Assembly: GCA_023433505.1 (NCBI GenBank)
Contig: JAEZCO010000007.1
Span: forward strand, 140,379-204,378
Length of the DNA stretch: 64,000 nucleotides
Direction of reading: 5' to 3'
From: Bacillota bacterium
GTDB taxonomy: Bacteria > Bacillota > Clostridia > Acetivibrionales > DTU013
In this document: positions 44,849-54,719 of the stretch, one piece after another
Numbering within the stretch: the stretch's first letter is position 1
How the letters are laid out: each line of letters starts with the position of its first letter
Notes under the pieces: model-generated
Database searches by the model: none
The model's input: only the letters and a program-made list of their open reading frames with translations
Told to the model about the DNA's origin: nothing
Program-made: the position numbers and the translations under genes

Positions 44849-45366
44849 ACAAAATATATATCATAGGAATTGTAGCCAGCGGGAAAACAACTCTTGCAAA
44901 AAAACTATCGGAAAAACTTAGTATTCCATGGTATGAGTTGGATTGTATCGTTCATCACAATACCGAAACCGAACGGTACAAACGAACACAGGAACAACAA
45001 ATTGAAGTAATAAAAGATATTGATAAAAGTGAAAAATGGATTATTGAAGGGACTTATCGAAAGTCATGCCATTGCCTGCTGGAAATAGCAGATACCGTTA
45101 TTTTCCTGGATCCTCCTCTTTGGAGAAGAAAATTTCGTATTTTTAAAAGGTTTATCAAACAACAGCTAGGAATTGAGAAATGCCATTATAAATCAGATTT
45201 TAAAATGTTAAAGCAAATGTACAAATGGACAAGTGAATTCGAGGAAGACCGGCAGAACTTTGAAATCATGTTACGGCAGTATCAAGACAAGCTATTTAGA
45301 TTATCTAATAATAATAAAATCAGCTTTAAAAATTTTCAGCAATCTGGTATAGTAAAGATATTATAG
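44845..45366 (+). CDS. P-loop nucleotide kinase-like protein (FlaR/DNA topology modulation type)
   Basis: 173 aa. Walker A GIVASGKTTLAKKL begins at residue 8 and the ELDCIVHH segment marks an adenylate-kinase-like small P-loop protein. WIIEGTYRKS and VIFLDPPLWRRKFRIFKRFI are characteristic of the group annotated as FlaR or topology modulation proteins. The function is unclear; small-molecule phosphorylation is likely. Confidence 0.78.
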   Translation: MNKIYIIGIVASGKTTLAKKLSEKLSIPWYELDCIVHHNTETERYKRTQEQQIEVIKDIDKSEKWIIEGTYRKSCHCLLEIADTVIFLDPPLWRRKFRIFKRFIKQQLGIEKCHYKSDFKMLKQMYKWTSEFEEDRQNFEIMLRQYQDKLFRLSNNNKISFKNFQQSGIVKIL

Positions 45367-45425
45367 GATTCGTTATTGTTATAAAGTGTGCACTTTAAAT
45401 TAATTTATATACGTGTGGTGATAAA

Positions 45426-45962
45426 ATGAGTAAAGTAAAGAAAATATCTATTGCCGTTTCAATAATGTGTATATTTGTATTCAGTATACTTGCCGTCATT
45501 ATCCATTTTAACGCAAAAACAAGTCTGTATCCAGTCGTTTATTTGAATAATGATTTTGGCTTAAAAGTGGAATTGCCAATTGATTGGAAAAATTATACCG
45601 TATTTTATAAGAAAGCTTGGATAGGTGACCCAACAGGTATATTAGATGAAAAACAAATCAATTTGGGAAATCAAATTGTCCTTAGAAGTGCTAAATGGAC
45701 TAAAAGTAAGCCTACTCAAGATATTTTAATCAATATATTTAATAATCGGGAATGGACACATAGTACGCCAGAGGTAAGTTTAGACGTTTTTAGGTTAAAC
45801 AATAATCAAGGACCTGTTGCGGATACTGAAACAGCGCGAAACTCAGAATATGTTTTTTCAGTCCCATCACGATTTGATATTGATGAACTTGATGGTGTCA
45901 AAGAAGTGCAAAAAATTATTTTTGGTAACAACAGAAATATTACAGCATTTTCGATTAATTGA
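45426..45962 (+). CDS. Hypothetical membrane-anchored extracellular protein
   Basis: 178 aa with one N-terminal transmembrane helix (ISIAVSIMCIFVFSILAVII) and an extracellular domain starting YPVVYLNNDFGLKVELP, then DWKNYTVFY. That strand pattern resembles small lipoprotein-like domains of Gram-positive bacteria, but I recognise no named family. GGTGATAA precedes the ATG. A/T-rich compared with the flanking sugar genes. Convergent with the AraC gene at 46095. Confidence 0.6.
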   Translation: MSKVKKISIAVSIMCIFVFSILAVIIHFNAKTSLYPVVYLNNDFGLKVELPIDWKNYTVFYKKAWIGDPTGILDEKQINLGNQIVLRSAKWTKSKPTQDILINIFNNREWTHSTPEVSLDVFRLNNNQGPVADTETARNSEYVFSVPSRFDIDELDGVKEVQKIIFGNNRNITAFSIN

Positions 45963-46094
45963 TAGTATGGATTCAAGATTCTTAAATAAGCATAGTGGTA
46001 TGCAGGCATTTAGATTATAGTTATTCATAAGTAGTTACATACGCATTCCTGGTATTTTCCGAGAAGCCCGCAAATAAAAACGTAAGAAGAAGGT

Positions 46095-48512
46095 TTACTT
46101 TTTATATTCCTGCGGGGAGACCCCTGTGCTCTCTCTGAACACCCGTGTGAAATATTTGGGGTTTTCATAGCCCACTCTGAAGGCTACTTCCTGAATTTTC
46201 AGGTCCGTGGACCGCAAAAGCTCTTTTGCCTGTTCCATGCGTATCCTTTTAAGATAATCGACAAAGCTCATGCCTGTTCTTTCATTGAAAAGCGAGGAAA
46301 AGTAATTGTAATTCAGCGATACATGATTTGCCACCATGGTCAGGGAAAGCTCCTTGTGATAATTTCCATTGATATAAGCCAGGGCGCTGTCGATTTCGTC
46401 CGCTTGCTTCCCTTCATTTTTGTCCGCCCGGAGGAAACGGCAAATTTCCCGGATAAAGCGCTTGAGCTCTGCCGTATAGTCATCCACACACCGGAAGCCG
46501 CCAATACCGGCAAGGCTGCTGTAGCTACCGTCCAGTCCGGCTTTATTGGGGATGTACCACAGGAAATATTCAACGATGTAATGACTGATACATTCAACCG
46601 TTTTTTCTATATACCCGTGTTTGAATGCATTGATTTTCTGTTTTTCAAAAACCGCATCGAGAATTTCCGCAATCTTTTCCTCCTTGTTTGTGTAAACCAA
46701 TTGCTGGATTTTTTTAATATCCTCCGCCGGAATCGAGTAGTTCTCTGACAACAGCTTGACGGAATCATATTGAATGACCCTGCCACAGTCCGGTACAAGT
46801 CTGTACTTCAAAGCCTCATAGGCCTCCAGGTAAGCCTTGCGTATGGCGGTGGCCTTTCCTATCCTCCCGCTTAAGGAAACAATAAAATCAAGGCCGCTCT
46901 CCTCAATGAACGTCGCCAAGCCCTGGAAATCCCATTCATGATCCGTAATAAACACCAGGTGCTTCTCGGTGTCGACGAAGCTGAATACCGGAATCCCACT
47001 GTCGTCTGCAAACCTGTCGATCAATAATTTGAGTTCACCCGGCGCAGGCGGGTTCATTTCCTTTTCGCCGGCCCTGCCGTAAGCCGCCAGCAATGCCTGC
47101 CTTGAATCCTTCCTAAGGTTTTCAATCTTTATGGTGTCCAGAATATTCTTAATCTCTATCTCAGACAGGTTGTCATTCAAAAGGACATAATTCAGTTCAT
47201 GAATCCTGAACTGGTAAACCAGGTCGTTTACTTCACGGATTCTTTCCTCGGCGTTCTCGCCCTTCTGAAGTTCTCCCTGTACAGCGTCGAGGGTGCCTAC
47301 AAGCTCTTTGATCCGGCCAAGCATTTTCCGCATATGGAAGGCCATCTCCCCGATTTCATCCTTCCCCGCCGCCGGGAGGTCTACATTCACCGCTCCTTCC
47401 TCGATCATGCGCATAGTTGCGACAATAACTTTAATCTTTTTCAGGATTACCGTCGTCAGGAAATAGGTAAGGACAACCAGCAGCACAAAGGCCGCAAGGC
47501 TTATAACAATCACTGTTGAGCCGGCTCTTTCCATCTGTTTCAAATAGCCGCTTGCCGCCGTAAAATAACAGATATAGCTGTCAATATCCCCGATATAATC
47601 ATATACGGCCAGCAGAGGTATTTTGTTAAGCTCTGTGCGGAAATCTCCGCTGGCTCCGCTGATCCGGCTGCCGAGCATCTTTCCGACCGCTTCGGAAGTA
47701 AAACCGTTATTCTCCATAAAGCGGCTATTGGTACTGAAAACAACCTTCCTGTCTTTTCCGGAAAAAATAGTAAAAAAGGAATTTTCATTCTCGTGGTATT
47801 TGTCCAGATCGCCATAAAACACACTGGCTTGCATGGCAACCTCAATAATCCCCAGGTGCATGTTGGCAGGATAGCGCACCTCCCGGAAAAGGGATACCCT
47901 TGCCGGTTTGAACGCCTCCATGTTTTCAGGGACATGCTCCCTTGCCAGGTTCAGCTCCCAATAGGTCTTGCCTTTTAGCGCCATTGTGTTTTGCCATATC
48001 GGGTCGTTTTTGATAAATTCCTCACTGTATATCGTAGGCCAGATATCGTCAAACAAGGGATTATCCAGAAAAATCCGCAGCTGATAAATTCCCGGATTCA
48101 AATTCCGGATATTTTCAATTTCACGCAGAGAGCTGTTTTTAAAGTCAATCCATTCCGTCGAGGAATATTCCCGGGGCTCACTGAGAAACTGCATGAACTG
48201 TGTATTGCTTATGGCACTTTGGGCCGCCCTGGTTATCTCATCCACATTCCGGTCAATATTCATCCGGACATATTGTACCACCTGTTTGCTGCTTCCCAGC
48301 GCATTCTGCTCGGTATCGCTCCTGCTATTGTTCAGAAAAGTTACCGCAAAAACGGCAATGGGGATCAAAAGCACCAATGCATAGACGAGAATGAGTTTTC
48401 TTGCAAGCCCCAGCTTGCCGTGCAGGAAGCTTGCCCTTTTGATCCAACGGATACCTTCTCTGAAAATCTGATCAAAAATCATGAATTTACCAGTCCCCAT
48501 TTCACATACCAT
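46095..48512 (-). CDS. Membrane Cache-HAMP-AraC regulator
   Basis: 805 aa. The first transmembrane helix (LILVYALVLLIPIAVFAVTF) is followed by an extracellular sensor of about 270 residues, a second helix (TVIVISLAAFVLLVVLTYFL), a HAMP-like linker (EEGAVNVDLPAAGKDEIGEM), a regulatory middle and a C-terminal AraC HTH pair (LTMVANHVSLNYNYFSSLFN, IQEVAFRVGYENPKYFTRVF, STGVSPQEY). Start ATG 48512 has GAGG. It ends the LplB-LplC-binding protein operon and should activate it, and probably the divergent glycosidase, on sensing the sugar outside. Confidence 0.9.
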   Translation of the reverse strand: MVCEMGTGKFMIFDQIFREGIRWIKRASFLHGKLGLARKLILVYALVLLIPIAVFAVTFLNNSRSDTEQNALGSSKQVVQYVRMNIDRNVDEITRAAQSAISNTQFMQFLSEPREYSSTEWIDFKNSSLREIENIRNLNPGIYQLRIFLDNPLFDDIWPTIYSEEFIKNDPIWQNTMALKGKTYWELNLAREHVPENMEAFKPARVSLFREVRYPANMHLGIIEVAMQASVFYGDLDKYHENENSFFTIFSGKDRKVVFSTNSRFMENNGFTSEAVGKMLGSRISGASGDFRTELNKIPLLAVYDYIGDIDSYICYFTAASGYLKQMERAGSTVIVISLAAFVLLVVLTYFLTTVILKKIKVIVATMRMIEEGAVNVDLPAAGKDEIGEMAFHMRKMLGRIKELVGTLDAVQGELQKGENAEERIREVNDLVYQFRIHELNYVLLNDNLSEIEIKNILDTIKIENLRKDSRQALLAAYGRAGEKEMNPPAPGELKLLIDRFADDSGIPVFSFVDTEKHLVFITDHEWDFQGLATFIEESGLDFIVSLSGRIGKATAIRKAYLEAYEALKYRLVPDCGRVIQYDSVKLLSENYSIPAEDIKKIQQLVYTNKEEKIAEILDAVFEKQKINAFKHGYIEKTVECISHYIVEYFLWYIPNKAGLDGSYSSLAGIGGFRCVDDYTAELKRFIREICRFLRADKNEGKQADEIDSALAYINGNYHKELSLTMVANHVSLNYNYFSSLFNERTGMSFVDYLKRIRMEQAKELLRSTDLKIQEVAFRVGYENPKYFTRVFRESTGVSPQEYKK

Positions 48513-48697
48513 GGCATCCAAACCTCATTCCATTATAAATGAAAGACATGTAAGCGGCAATAGCGTGGGTTCACACGCTTTATGGCCCATTGCTGTTTTC
48601 TCTCCTTTGGTGCTTCAGGTCATGCCTTACGGAAAAAAGCAGGAAAACCCCGTACCCGCCTTAGCGATGTCCGGGGTGGCTTGATATGCACCAGTGC

Positions 48698-50383
48698 TTA
48701 ATTTCCGCTCATTTTCTTTTTATTCTTATCAAGGTTTGCCTGTTGTATTGCGACAATTTTGTCATACCCCTGTGCCGCCCTGAAATCGGTAAACGCCTTA
48801 AACAACTGGTCAAATTTCTCGTCCGACTCTGCAAGCATCAGCTTCGGCAGCGTTTCGCCCCATTTCAGTTCAATCTTGTCATAGGCAATCCCTTCGGGAG
48901 TATTGGCCACCGGGTTCAAATTGGTATAGATCGCCTGGCTTTTGGCTTTTCCATTGGTCCATTCCAGGTTGGATTTCTCCGGCTCCAGATAAGGAGTTTT
49001 CCATTGGTCGTTCACCGCAGGATTATAGAACATGTAGAATTCGCCAAGTCCGTATTTTTCAGTAAAGGTCTTTATTTCATGGTTCTTGAGCTCTACCATT
49101 TCCGGCGTCATCCTATCCCTTCCGTCCTGGGTTTTCCAGGTCACGCCTTCCTTGCCCAGCGCACAGTCCTTTTGGCCTTCGTCGCTGATGAGGTAGCTGA
49201 AAAACTTGATGGTCCTCTCCGGATACTTATTGGTCTTGGGGATGAAGCTCATAAGCCAGCCGTTTATAACATTGGCGGCTTTCAAGGTAGGTGTTTCAAG
49301 CTTGGAATTGTACATGGCGTCTATCGCCGTGTAGTAAGCTCCGCTATTGGCTTCCTTTACCGCATTGAGGGTACTCATTGACAATGACTGGTGAATCAGT
49401 GCGAAGTAGCGGCCTTGCTTGATCTTGTCATCGATCTGGGCATTTTTGTCGATAAAGATATCCTTTGCGATCAAGCCCATCTCGCTGGCTTTTCTGAAGG
49501 TCTTCATCCATGTAATATATTCGGGGTCGGACCTGCGGTCATAGATTTTTCCGTCCTTTTCCCACGGGATGGCAAGAAAATCCTGTATGTATTCATCAAA
49601 GCCCCAGTTACCGCGGTCGGTGAATTCATGTCCGCCCAGGGGGATCATGGGCTGGCCGTTTACTTGCGGGAATTTTTCCTTTGCAAGCTTTAATGCGTTG
49701 AGGAAGCCCTCGGGAGTCCGCATATCCGGCTTGCCGATCGCCTCATACATGTCGCTGCGGACCATGACCAGTTGATTGCCGAGGACAAAGTCGCCGTCCT
49801 TCATCAATTCAAGAGGTGAAGAGAAGTTGGCCCAGCCGTACAGGTTGCCGTCATCCCTTTTAAACCAGTTGACAATGCTGGGATAAGCGACCTTGTTAAA
49901 ATAGGGGTCGTATTTGCCTGCCAGTTCATTCAGCGGGTATACCAATCCGCCTTCCTCCATGGTTTTTACCTGTGGGTCTCCCCAATAAAGAGTCATAACG
50001 TCGGGCAGGTTTCCGGAGGCTATCATGGTGTTGACTTTCTCGTTCTCATTCCCCGCAGGGGCGATGAAGTTGATGCTGATACCGGTTTTTTCCGTAATAA
50101 GGTCTGAAACAACGCTGGTTCCCCACTGCCATGTAAAATACGACAGGTTCACGTACCAATCCAGAGTGATCGGCGAAGTGTCGGACTTCCATCCGGGTTC
50201 AACTTCTGCGGGGGCGCCGGTAGTCTCATTTGCAGCTGTTGTTGCAGTACCTGCGGCTGTTGTCGATATTGCCGACGTTTCTGTCTTCCCTGATCCGGCT
50301 CCGCAGCCAATGGCCGCCGAAGCAAGCATCAGGATTGTCAGAAGAAGACTCACGAACCTGACAAGGCTTTTCTTTGCATTCAT
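48698..50383 (-). CDS. Extracellular sugar-binding lipoprotein (LipO/YtcQ type)
   Basis: 561 aa. The lipobox is SAAIGC at about residue 27, followed by a Thr/Ala tether (SAISTTAAGTATTAA) and a large binding fold starting WKSDTSPITLDWYVNLS. ATG 50383 follows GGAGGG. It supplies the permeases at 50458-52315. Family members bind complex oligosaccharides such as rhamnogalacturonan or xylan fragments; the present ligand is unknown. Confidence 0.92.
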   Translation of the reverse strand: MNAKKSLVRFVSLLLTILMLASAAIGCGAGSGKTETSAISTTAAGTATTAANETTGAPAEVEPGWKSDTSPITLDWYVNLSYFTWQWGTSVVSDLITEKTGISINFIAPAGNENEKVNTMIASGNLPDVMTLYWGDPQVKTMEEGGLVYPLNELAGKYDPYFNKVAYPSIVNWFKRDDGNLYGWANFSSPLELMKDGDFVLGNQLVMVRSDMYEAIGKPDMRTPEGFLNALKLAKEKFPQVNGQPMIPLGGHEFTDRGNWGFDEYIQDFLAIPWEKDGKIYDRRSDPEYITWMKTFRKASEMGLIAKDIFIDKNAQIDDKIKQGRYFALIHQSLSMSTLNAVKEANSGAYYTAIDAMYNSKLETPTLKAANVINGWLMSFIPKTNKYPERTIKFFSYLISDEGQKDCALGKEGVTWKTQDGRDRMTPEMVELKNHEIKTFTEKYGLGEFYMFYNPAVNDQWKTPYLEPEKSNLEWTNGKAKSQAIYTNLNPVANTPEGIAYDKIELKWGETLPKLMLAESDEKFDQLFKAFTDFRAAQGYDKIVAIQQANLDKNKKKMSGN

Positions 50384-50457
50384 GTTTACCCTCCATTTTT
50401 GATATTTATTCTGCACCAAGCACATTCCTGTGCGGATACACGGCCACAAACAGAGCT

Positions 50458-51345
50458 TCATTCTTTAATCGAGCCGATCATCATTCCCTTTACGAAGTAT
50501 TTCTGCAAAAACGGGTAGACACAAACAATAGGAAGCGTTGTTACAATCATTGTAGCCATTTTTACCGATTGGGAAGTGACTCCCATGTTGTCCTTTATTA
50601 TTCCCGGCACATCCTTCATTACATCATCGCTGTTCTCGGCCACCACCCGGTAGAGAAAGGTCTGAATAGGCCTGAGCTCCGGCCTGTCGATATAGATGAC
50701 CCCCATAAAGAAGTCATTCCAGTTGGCAACGCCTACAAAAAGTGCAATTGTTGCAAGGACAGGCTTGGACAGCGGCAAAATGATCCGGACGAAGATGACC
50801 AGGTCGTTGGCGCCGTCGATTTTTGCCGATTCCTCCAGTGACTCGGGCAGCGTCCTCAGGAAAGAGGTTATAATAATCAGGTTGTAAAAACTGAACATTG
50901 TGGGGAAAATGTAAACACTAAACTTATCCAGCATTCCAAGCTGCTTGATCAGCAGATAGGTAGGAATCAGGCCGCCGGAGAAAAACAGGGTAACGGTACC
51001 GGCAGCGAGATAGAATCCGCGTCCCAGCAGAGCTTTTTTGGAGTATGCATAGGCAACCATTGCAGTAAAGAATACATGCAGGAAGGTTCCGATGACAGTT
51101 CGTGCTATGGAGACTCCATAAGCCTGAAAAATTTCCCTGTTTCTGAAGACCGCCTCGAAATTCAACAGCGTGAATTCCCTGGGCCACCAAAAAATCCCGC
51201 CCATCTGGGCATCCCGCCCGTCATTGAAGGACAGGATCAAGGTATACCATATGGGATACAACGTTAAAAAGCATACGACAAGCATCCCCAGCGTATTCAA
51301 TATAGTGAAAGCGTCGAACTTCCTGTATCTCTGCAAAACCTGCAT
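50458..51345 (-). CDS. Carbohydrate ABC transporter permease (LplC/YtcP type)
   Basis: 295 aa, six helices predicted. The EAA loop reads LEESAKIDGANDLVIFVRIILP. The C-terminus FVKGMMIGSIKE is typical of the LplC subgroup. ATG 51345 has AGGAGG nine bases upstream. It pairs with the permease at 51359-52315. Confidence 0.93.
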   Translation of the reverse strand: MQVLQRYRKFDAFTILNTLGMLVVCFLTLYPIWYTLILSFNDGRDAQMGGIFWWPREFTLLNFEAVFRNREIFQAYGVSIARTVIGTFLHVFFTAMVAYAYSKKALLGRGFYLAAGTVTLFFSGGLIPTYLLIKQLGMLDKFSVYIFPTMFSFYNLIIITSFLRTLPESLEESAKIDGANDLVIFVRIILPLSKPVLATIALFVGVANWNDFFMGVIYIDRPELRPIQTFLYRVVAENSDDVMKDVPGIIKDNMGVTSQSVKMATMIVTTLPIVCVYPFLQKYFVKGMMIGSIKE

Positions 51346-51358
51346 TTTAACAGTCCTC

Positions 51359-52315
51359 CTAGAACAATGATGAACCTGCAATTTTTTTAGATGCCGCATT
51401 GGTTAGAAGTAAAAGCACCAGTGCGATTACGGATTGAAACAGCCCGACCGCAGTTGCCAGTGAAAACCTCGCTGCCTGCAGGCCCATACGGTATACATAA
51501 ATATTGACGACGTCGCTGGCTTCATAATTCAGTGGATTGCGCAAAACGAAAATCTGGTCGAAGTTTGCATTCATGATGCCGCTGGACGCCAGTATGAACA
51601 GAATCACAATGGTGGTCCTGATTCCCGGAAGGGTCACATGCCACATTCTTTTAAACCTTCCCGCGCCGTCCATATCTGCAGCCTCATATAGCTCATGATT
51701 TATTCCCGCTATTGCCGCAATATAGATAATGCTTCTCCAGCCCAGCTCCTTCCAGATATCCGACGCCACTGCAATTCCCCAGAAGTACTTCGGATCGGCA
51801 ATGAAAACAATCGGTTCCTTGATGACCCCGAGTATAACCAGGATTTCATTGATTATTCCGGTGTCCGCTATCCACGATAGCAGGATACCGCCAAGAATAA
51901 CCCATGAAAGGAAGTGCGGAAGGTAGGATATTGTTTGAACAATTTTCTTAAACCTTAACGAGTAGATCTCGTTCAGGAACAATGCGAATATAATCGGCAG
52001 CGGAAAGCCTATTAACAGCTTAAGAAGGCTTATTCCCAGGGTATTTTTGATGACCCTCGCAAATCCGGCGTCGGTAAAAAACTCCTGGAAATATTTAAAA
52101 CCGGCCCATGGGACCTCGCTTACCGACTTTACTATATTATAGTCCTTGAATGCGATAATGATCCCATACATCGGCAGATAGCAAAAGATCACAATCCATA
52201 TAAATCCCAGGATGGACATCCCCTGTAAATATCTTTGCTCGTATAATATCGTAAAGAATTTTCCAGCTTTTGTCCTTGTCCCTTTTCCTGCAATAGTCCC
52301 GTTTTCATTAATCAT
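51359..52315 (-). CDS. Sugar ABC transporter permease (LplB type)
   Basis: 318 aa from ATG 52315, chosen because GGGGG lies nine bases upstream; ATGs at 52342 and 52360 have no ribosome site but cannot be excluded. FIWIVIFCYLPMYGIIIAFKDY is the hallmark first helix of this subgroup, and the EAA loop is LYEAADMDGAGRFKRMWHVTLP. First gene of the transporter operon, reading away from the agarase-like gene. Confidence 0.91.
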   Translation of the reverse strand: MINENGTIAGKGTRTKAGKFFTILYEQRYLQGMSILGFIWIVIFCYLPMYGIIIAFKDYNIVKSVSEVPWAGFKYFQEFFTDAGFARVIKNTLGISLLKLLIGFPLPIIFALFLNEIYSLRFKKIVQTISYLPHFLSWVILGGILLSWIADTGIINEILVILGVIKEPIVFIADPKYFWGIAVASDIWKELGWRSIIYIAAIAGINHELYEAADMDGAGRFKRMWHVTLPGIRTTIVILFILASSGIMNANFDQIFVLRNPLNYEASDVVNIYVYRMGLQAARFSLATAVGLFQSVIALVLLLLTNAASKKIAGSSLF

Positions 52316-52417
52316 TGGCAGTAACCCCCATGTGTCGGACATGAATTTTAATGATTGCATGATTGCTTAAAATCGTTGAACACACTAGACAAAACTCAGT
52401 TAAGGCTTTCATTAAAA

Positions 52418-52614
52418 ATTATACATTGCACACTAAAATAAAGTAAGTACAAAAATTTGCGATGGGGGACAAAATTTTAAGTATTTCCGTGAAATACGCC
52501 TGGCAATGGCTTACTAAAACTACCGGACGGAAAAGGGATTTTGCTTTCCAAAAATATTACTCCCTGCCTTAAATTTTTGTACTTATCCGTGAACTGTAAT
52601 GGAGTTACTATAAA
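52418..52614. promoter_or_regulatory. Divergent promoter region with mirrored operator-like sites
   Basis: AAGTACAAAAATTT (52445-52458) and its exact complement AAATTTTTGTACTT (52571-52584) face outward. A TATAAT for the permease operon (52418-52423, minus strand) lies 21 bases outside the first copy. TACTAT or TATAAA (52606-52614) for the glycosidase gene lies 21-24 bases outside the second. Both promoters lack good -35 boxes, so the sites may bind an activator such as the AraC protein at 46095-48512. Confidence 0.55.
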
Positions 52615-52678
52615 ATAAGCACGGGTGAATATTATTGTCAAAAAGCTTCTTCAATTCATTAACAAAACGGAGGTTGTC

Positions 52679-53926
52679 ATGTCAAATTTTTTTACGGTAA
52701 AGCAGACGGATGACAGGTGGCTCTTTGAAGCTCCCGGCGGAAATCCTTTTTATTCCCTGGGTGTGGACTGTGTGACAGCTCAGATCACCGAAAGCAAAGG
52801 GAAAATGGTCGACAACTATGGCGGCGGAGCCGGTTGGTTCAAAAAATGGGCGGACAAAAAACTGGACGAGGTCAAAGGCATGTCCTTCAATACCCTGGGC
52901 GCATGGCATGCGAGTTACTACTGGAGCCTGGAGGTCCCAAAGACCATAGAGCTTCGGATGACCCGATACTCCAAAAAAGTGAACCATGTTTGGGGAGTAG
53001 GCTTCCCGGACGTTTTCGACGACAGCTTCAAGGCTTCGGTCAACGCGGCACTGTCTGAGTTTTTTCACCGTGATGCGGGGAATGTCTTAAAAGAAAACAA
53101 GTCCGTTATCGGTTTTTTTACCGACAATGAGCTTCACTGGTGGGGAAGCGTGGGGCAATGGGGGAAGGACGACCAGGGCGCCGGAAAAAACAGCACGGCG
53201 CTGGTGGAAGACTACTTCCGGCTTTCTGCGGATTCGCCCGGAAAAAAGGCATGGGTTTTCTTCCTTAAGGATAAATATGGTACGGTGGACGTTCTGAACA
53301 ACACCTGGGAAAGCGAGTACACAAGCTTTGACGAATTGCTGTGGGCTCAGCAGTACAGGGCATGCAGGAATGCAATGGAAAATGACAAGCAGGAGTTTCT
53401 GGAAATCATCGCTGAAAAATACTTTCAGACTACCGCTTCCCTGCTGAAGCAGTATGCCCCGGAACATTTGAACCTTGGCTGCAGGCTTGTCGGAACCAGT
53501 GCGCCCGATATAGTACTCAAGGTAATGGCCAGATACGTGGATGTAATCTCCATTAACTTCTATTCCATGGAGCTGCCCAAAGAATATCTGGATCATTTAC
53601 ATGCGGTTACCCGCAAGCCTGTCATGATTACCGAATTCTGTTTCTGCGCCGGAGGTGCCTACGGCTTTATACATAATACAAATGGAGCCCAGAACGTCAT
53701 CGTAAAAACGCAGGCCCAAAGGGCTCTGGCCTATAAAGCTTTTGTAACAGAAGCTTTCGGCCTTCCCTATATGGTAGGTACCCACTGGTTCGCCCTATAT
53801 GATTACCATGGCGACGAACACGGTTTAAAAGGAAACTATGGGCTCTATGACCTGGATGACAGGCCGTGGGCGGAATTAATCGAGGGAGTGGAAAAGACAA
53901 ACCGGAAGATATTAAACAGCCTGTAA
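52679..53926 (+). CDS. Agarase-like clan GH-A glycoside hydrolase
   Basis: 415 aa without signal peptide. The probable acid/base Glu lies in GFFTDNELHWWGS and the nucleophile Glu in PVMITEFCFCAGG, as in GH42/GH50-type enzymes; VISINFYSMELPKEYLDHL is the preceding strand. ATG 52679 has GGAGGTTGTC. It is divergent from the LplB/LplC operon and ends at a strong terminator. Cytoplasmic location suggests it cleaves imported beta-linked oligosaccharides, perhaps beta-galactosides. The agarase label reflects similarity of motifs only. Confidence 0.8.
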   Translation: MSNFFTVKQTDDRWLFEAPGGNPFYSLGVDCVTAQITESKGKMVDNYGGGAGWFKKWADKKLDEVKGMSFNTLGAWHASYYWSLEVPKTIELRMTRYSKKVNHVWGVGFPDVFDDSFKASVNAALSEFFHRDAGNVLKENKSVIGFFTDNELHWWGSVGQWGKDDQGAGKNSTALVEDYFRLSADSPGKKAWVFFLKDKYGTVDVLNNTWESEYTSFDELLWAQQYRACRNAMENDKQEFLEIIAEKYFQTTASLLKQYAPEHLNLGCRLVGTSAPDIVLKVMARYVDVISINFYSMELPKEYLDHLHAVTRKPVMITEFCFCAGGAYGFIHNTNGAQNVIVKTQAQRALAYKAFVTEAFGLPYMVGTHWFALYDYHGDEHGLKGNYGLYDLDDRPWAELIEGVEKTNRKILNSL

Positions 53927-53949
53927 AGAATGAATCTATTACTATAGCT

Positions 53950-53981
53950 AAAAGCAGCTACATACGCATGTAGCTGCTTTT
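53950..53981 (+). terminator. Rho-independent terminator
   Basis: A perfect 14-bp stem AAAAGCAGCTACAT with a 4-base loop and a TTTT-ending arm follows the agarase-like gene by about 23 bases. It is close to ideal in both directions. Confidence 0.85.
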
Positions 53982-54014
53982 TATCACTTTACTATTAAGT
54001 TGAACCCAATCACA

Positions 54015-54057
54015 TTTGACTGTATGGGAAAATATTGATAATATGTTGCATATCCGT
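54015..54057 (+). promoter_or_regulatory. Promoter-operator repeat, copy 2
   Basis: Second copy of the 43-base block at 44466-44508, with five differences. TTGACT (54016-54021) and TAATAT (54039-54044) are 17 bases apart, and the GATA...TATC dyad occupies 54037-54054. It precedes the VOC-family gene. Confidence 0.55.
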
Positions 54058-54102
54058 TGATGGAGTGAAGTAAAGATAATTTATAATTTGGGAGGAAACC
54101 AT

Positions 54103-54474
54103 ATGCTCATACCTCATTTACATTTTTGCGGTGATTGCAAAGAAGCCATTGACTTGTATGAAAAGGCGTTTAACACAAAAATAGAATCAATCGAGTATAT
54201 GTCCGACGGTAAAAAAATCGCTCATGCTGCTATGAATATCCATGGACAGAAAGTGTTTTTAAACGATAATTTCGGTAACAAAGATAACTCGCTTGATTGT
54301 GCAGTGCATTTGATAATTACGTTCAAAACCGTAAACGAACTGCTTGCCTGTTATGAAATTTTAAAAACAGGTGGCCATGATATTGGCACATTCAGCGAAA
54401 CTCCATACAGCAAGCTTTGTGGCAATTTCATGGATAAATTCGGCGTCCTGTGGGGCTTTATGGCAGACGCCTAA
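54103..54474 (+). CDS. VOC-family (PhnB/glyoxalase-like) protein
   Basis: 123 aa. It begins MLIPHLHFCGDCKEAIDLYE and has KKIAHAAMNIHGQKVFLNDN, the pattern of PhnB-type vicinal oxygen chelate proteins, and ends GVLWGFMADA. ATG 54103 follows GGGAGGAAACC. These small cytoplasmic proteins dimerise to form metal sites; the role is unknown. Confidence 0.85.
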   Translation: MLIPHLHFCGDCKEAIDLYEKAFNTKIESIEYMSDGKKIAHAAMNIHGQKVFLNDNFGNKDNSLDCAVHLIITFKTVNELLACYEILKTGGHDIGTFSETPYSKLCGNFMDKFGVLWGFMADA

Positions 54475-54719
54475 TAAGTATTTTCAATATGGACAGCAAT
54501 TCATCCCTTTTTATTTTTAGCTCTGTTAGACATTATTGTTGTTTTTATGCTGTCAAAAATAGTTCTTCACAAGAAAATCCTGCTTGAATCTCTCCAGATT
54601 ACTGGTAAAAACCATCGCCCTATAGAAATCTAAATCACCTTACAAACTTTTTTTCATCTCTATCGTATTTAATATTGCGCCACAAAATCCCATGATAATA
54701 TTTCAAGGAGGAATTTGCA

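Noticed and set aside
54480..54719. Possible short peptide genes in the gap before the DUF2271-like lipoprotein
   Set aside because: The open frames have no ribosome sites or family resemblance; I see only the upstream region of the lipoprotein gene.
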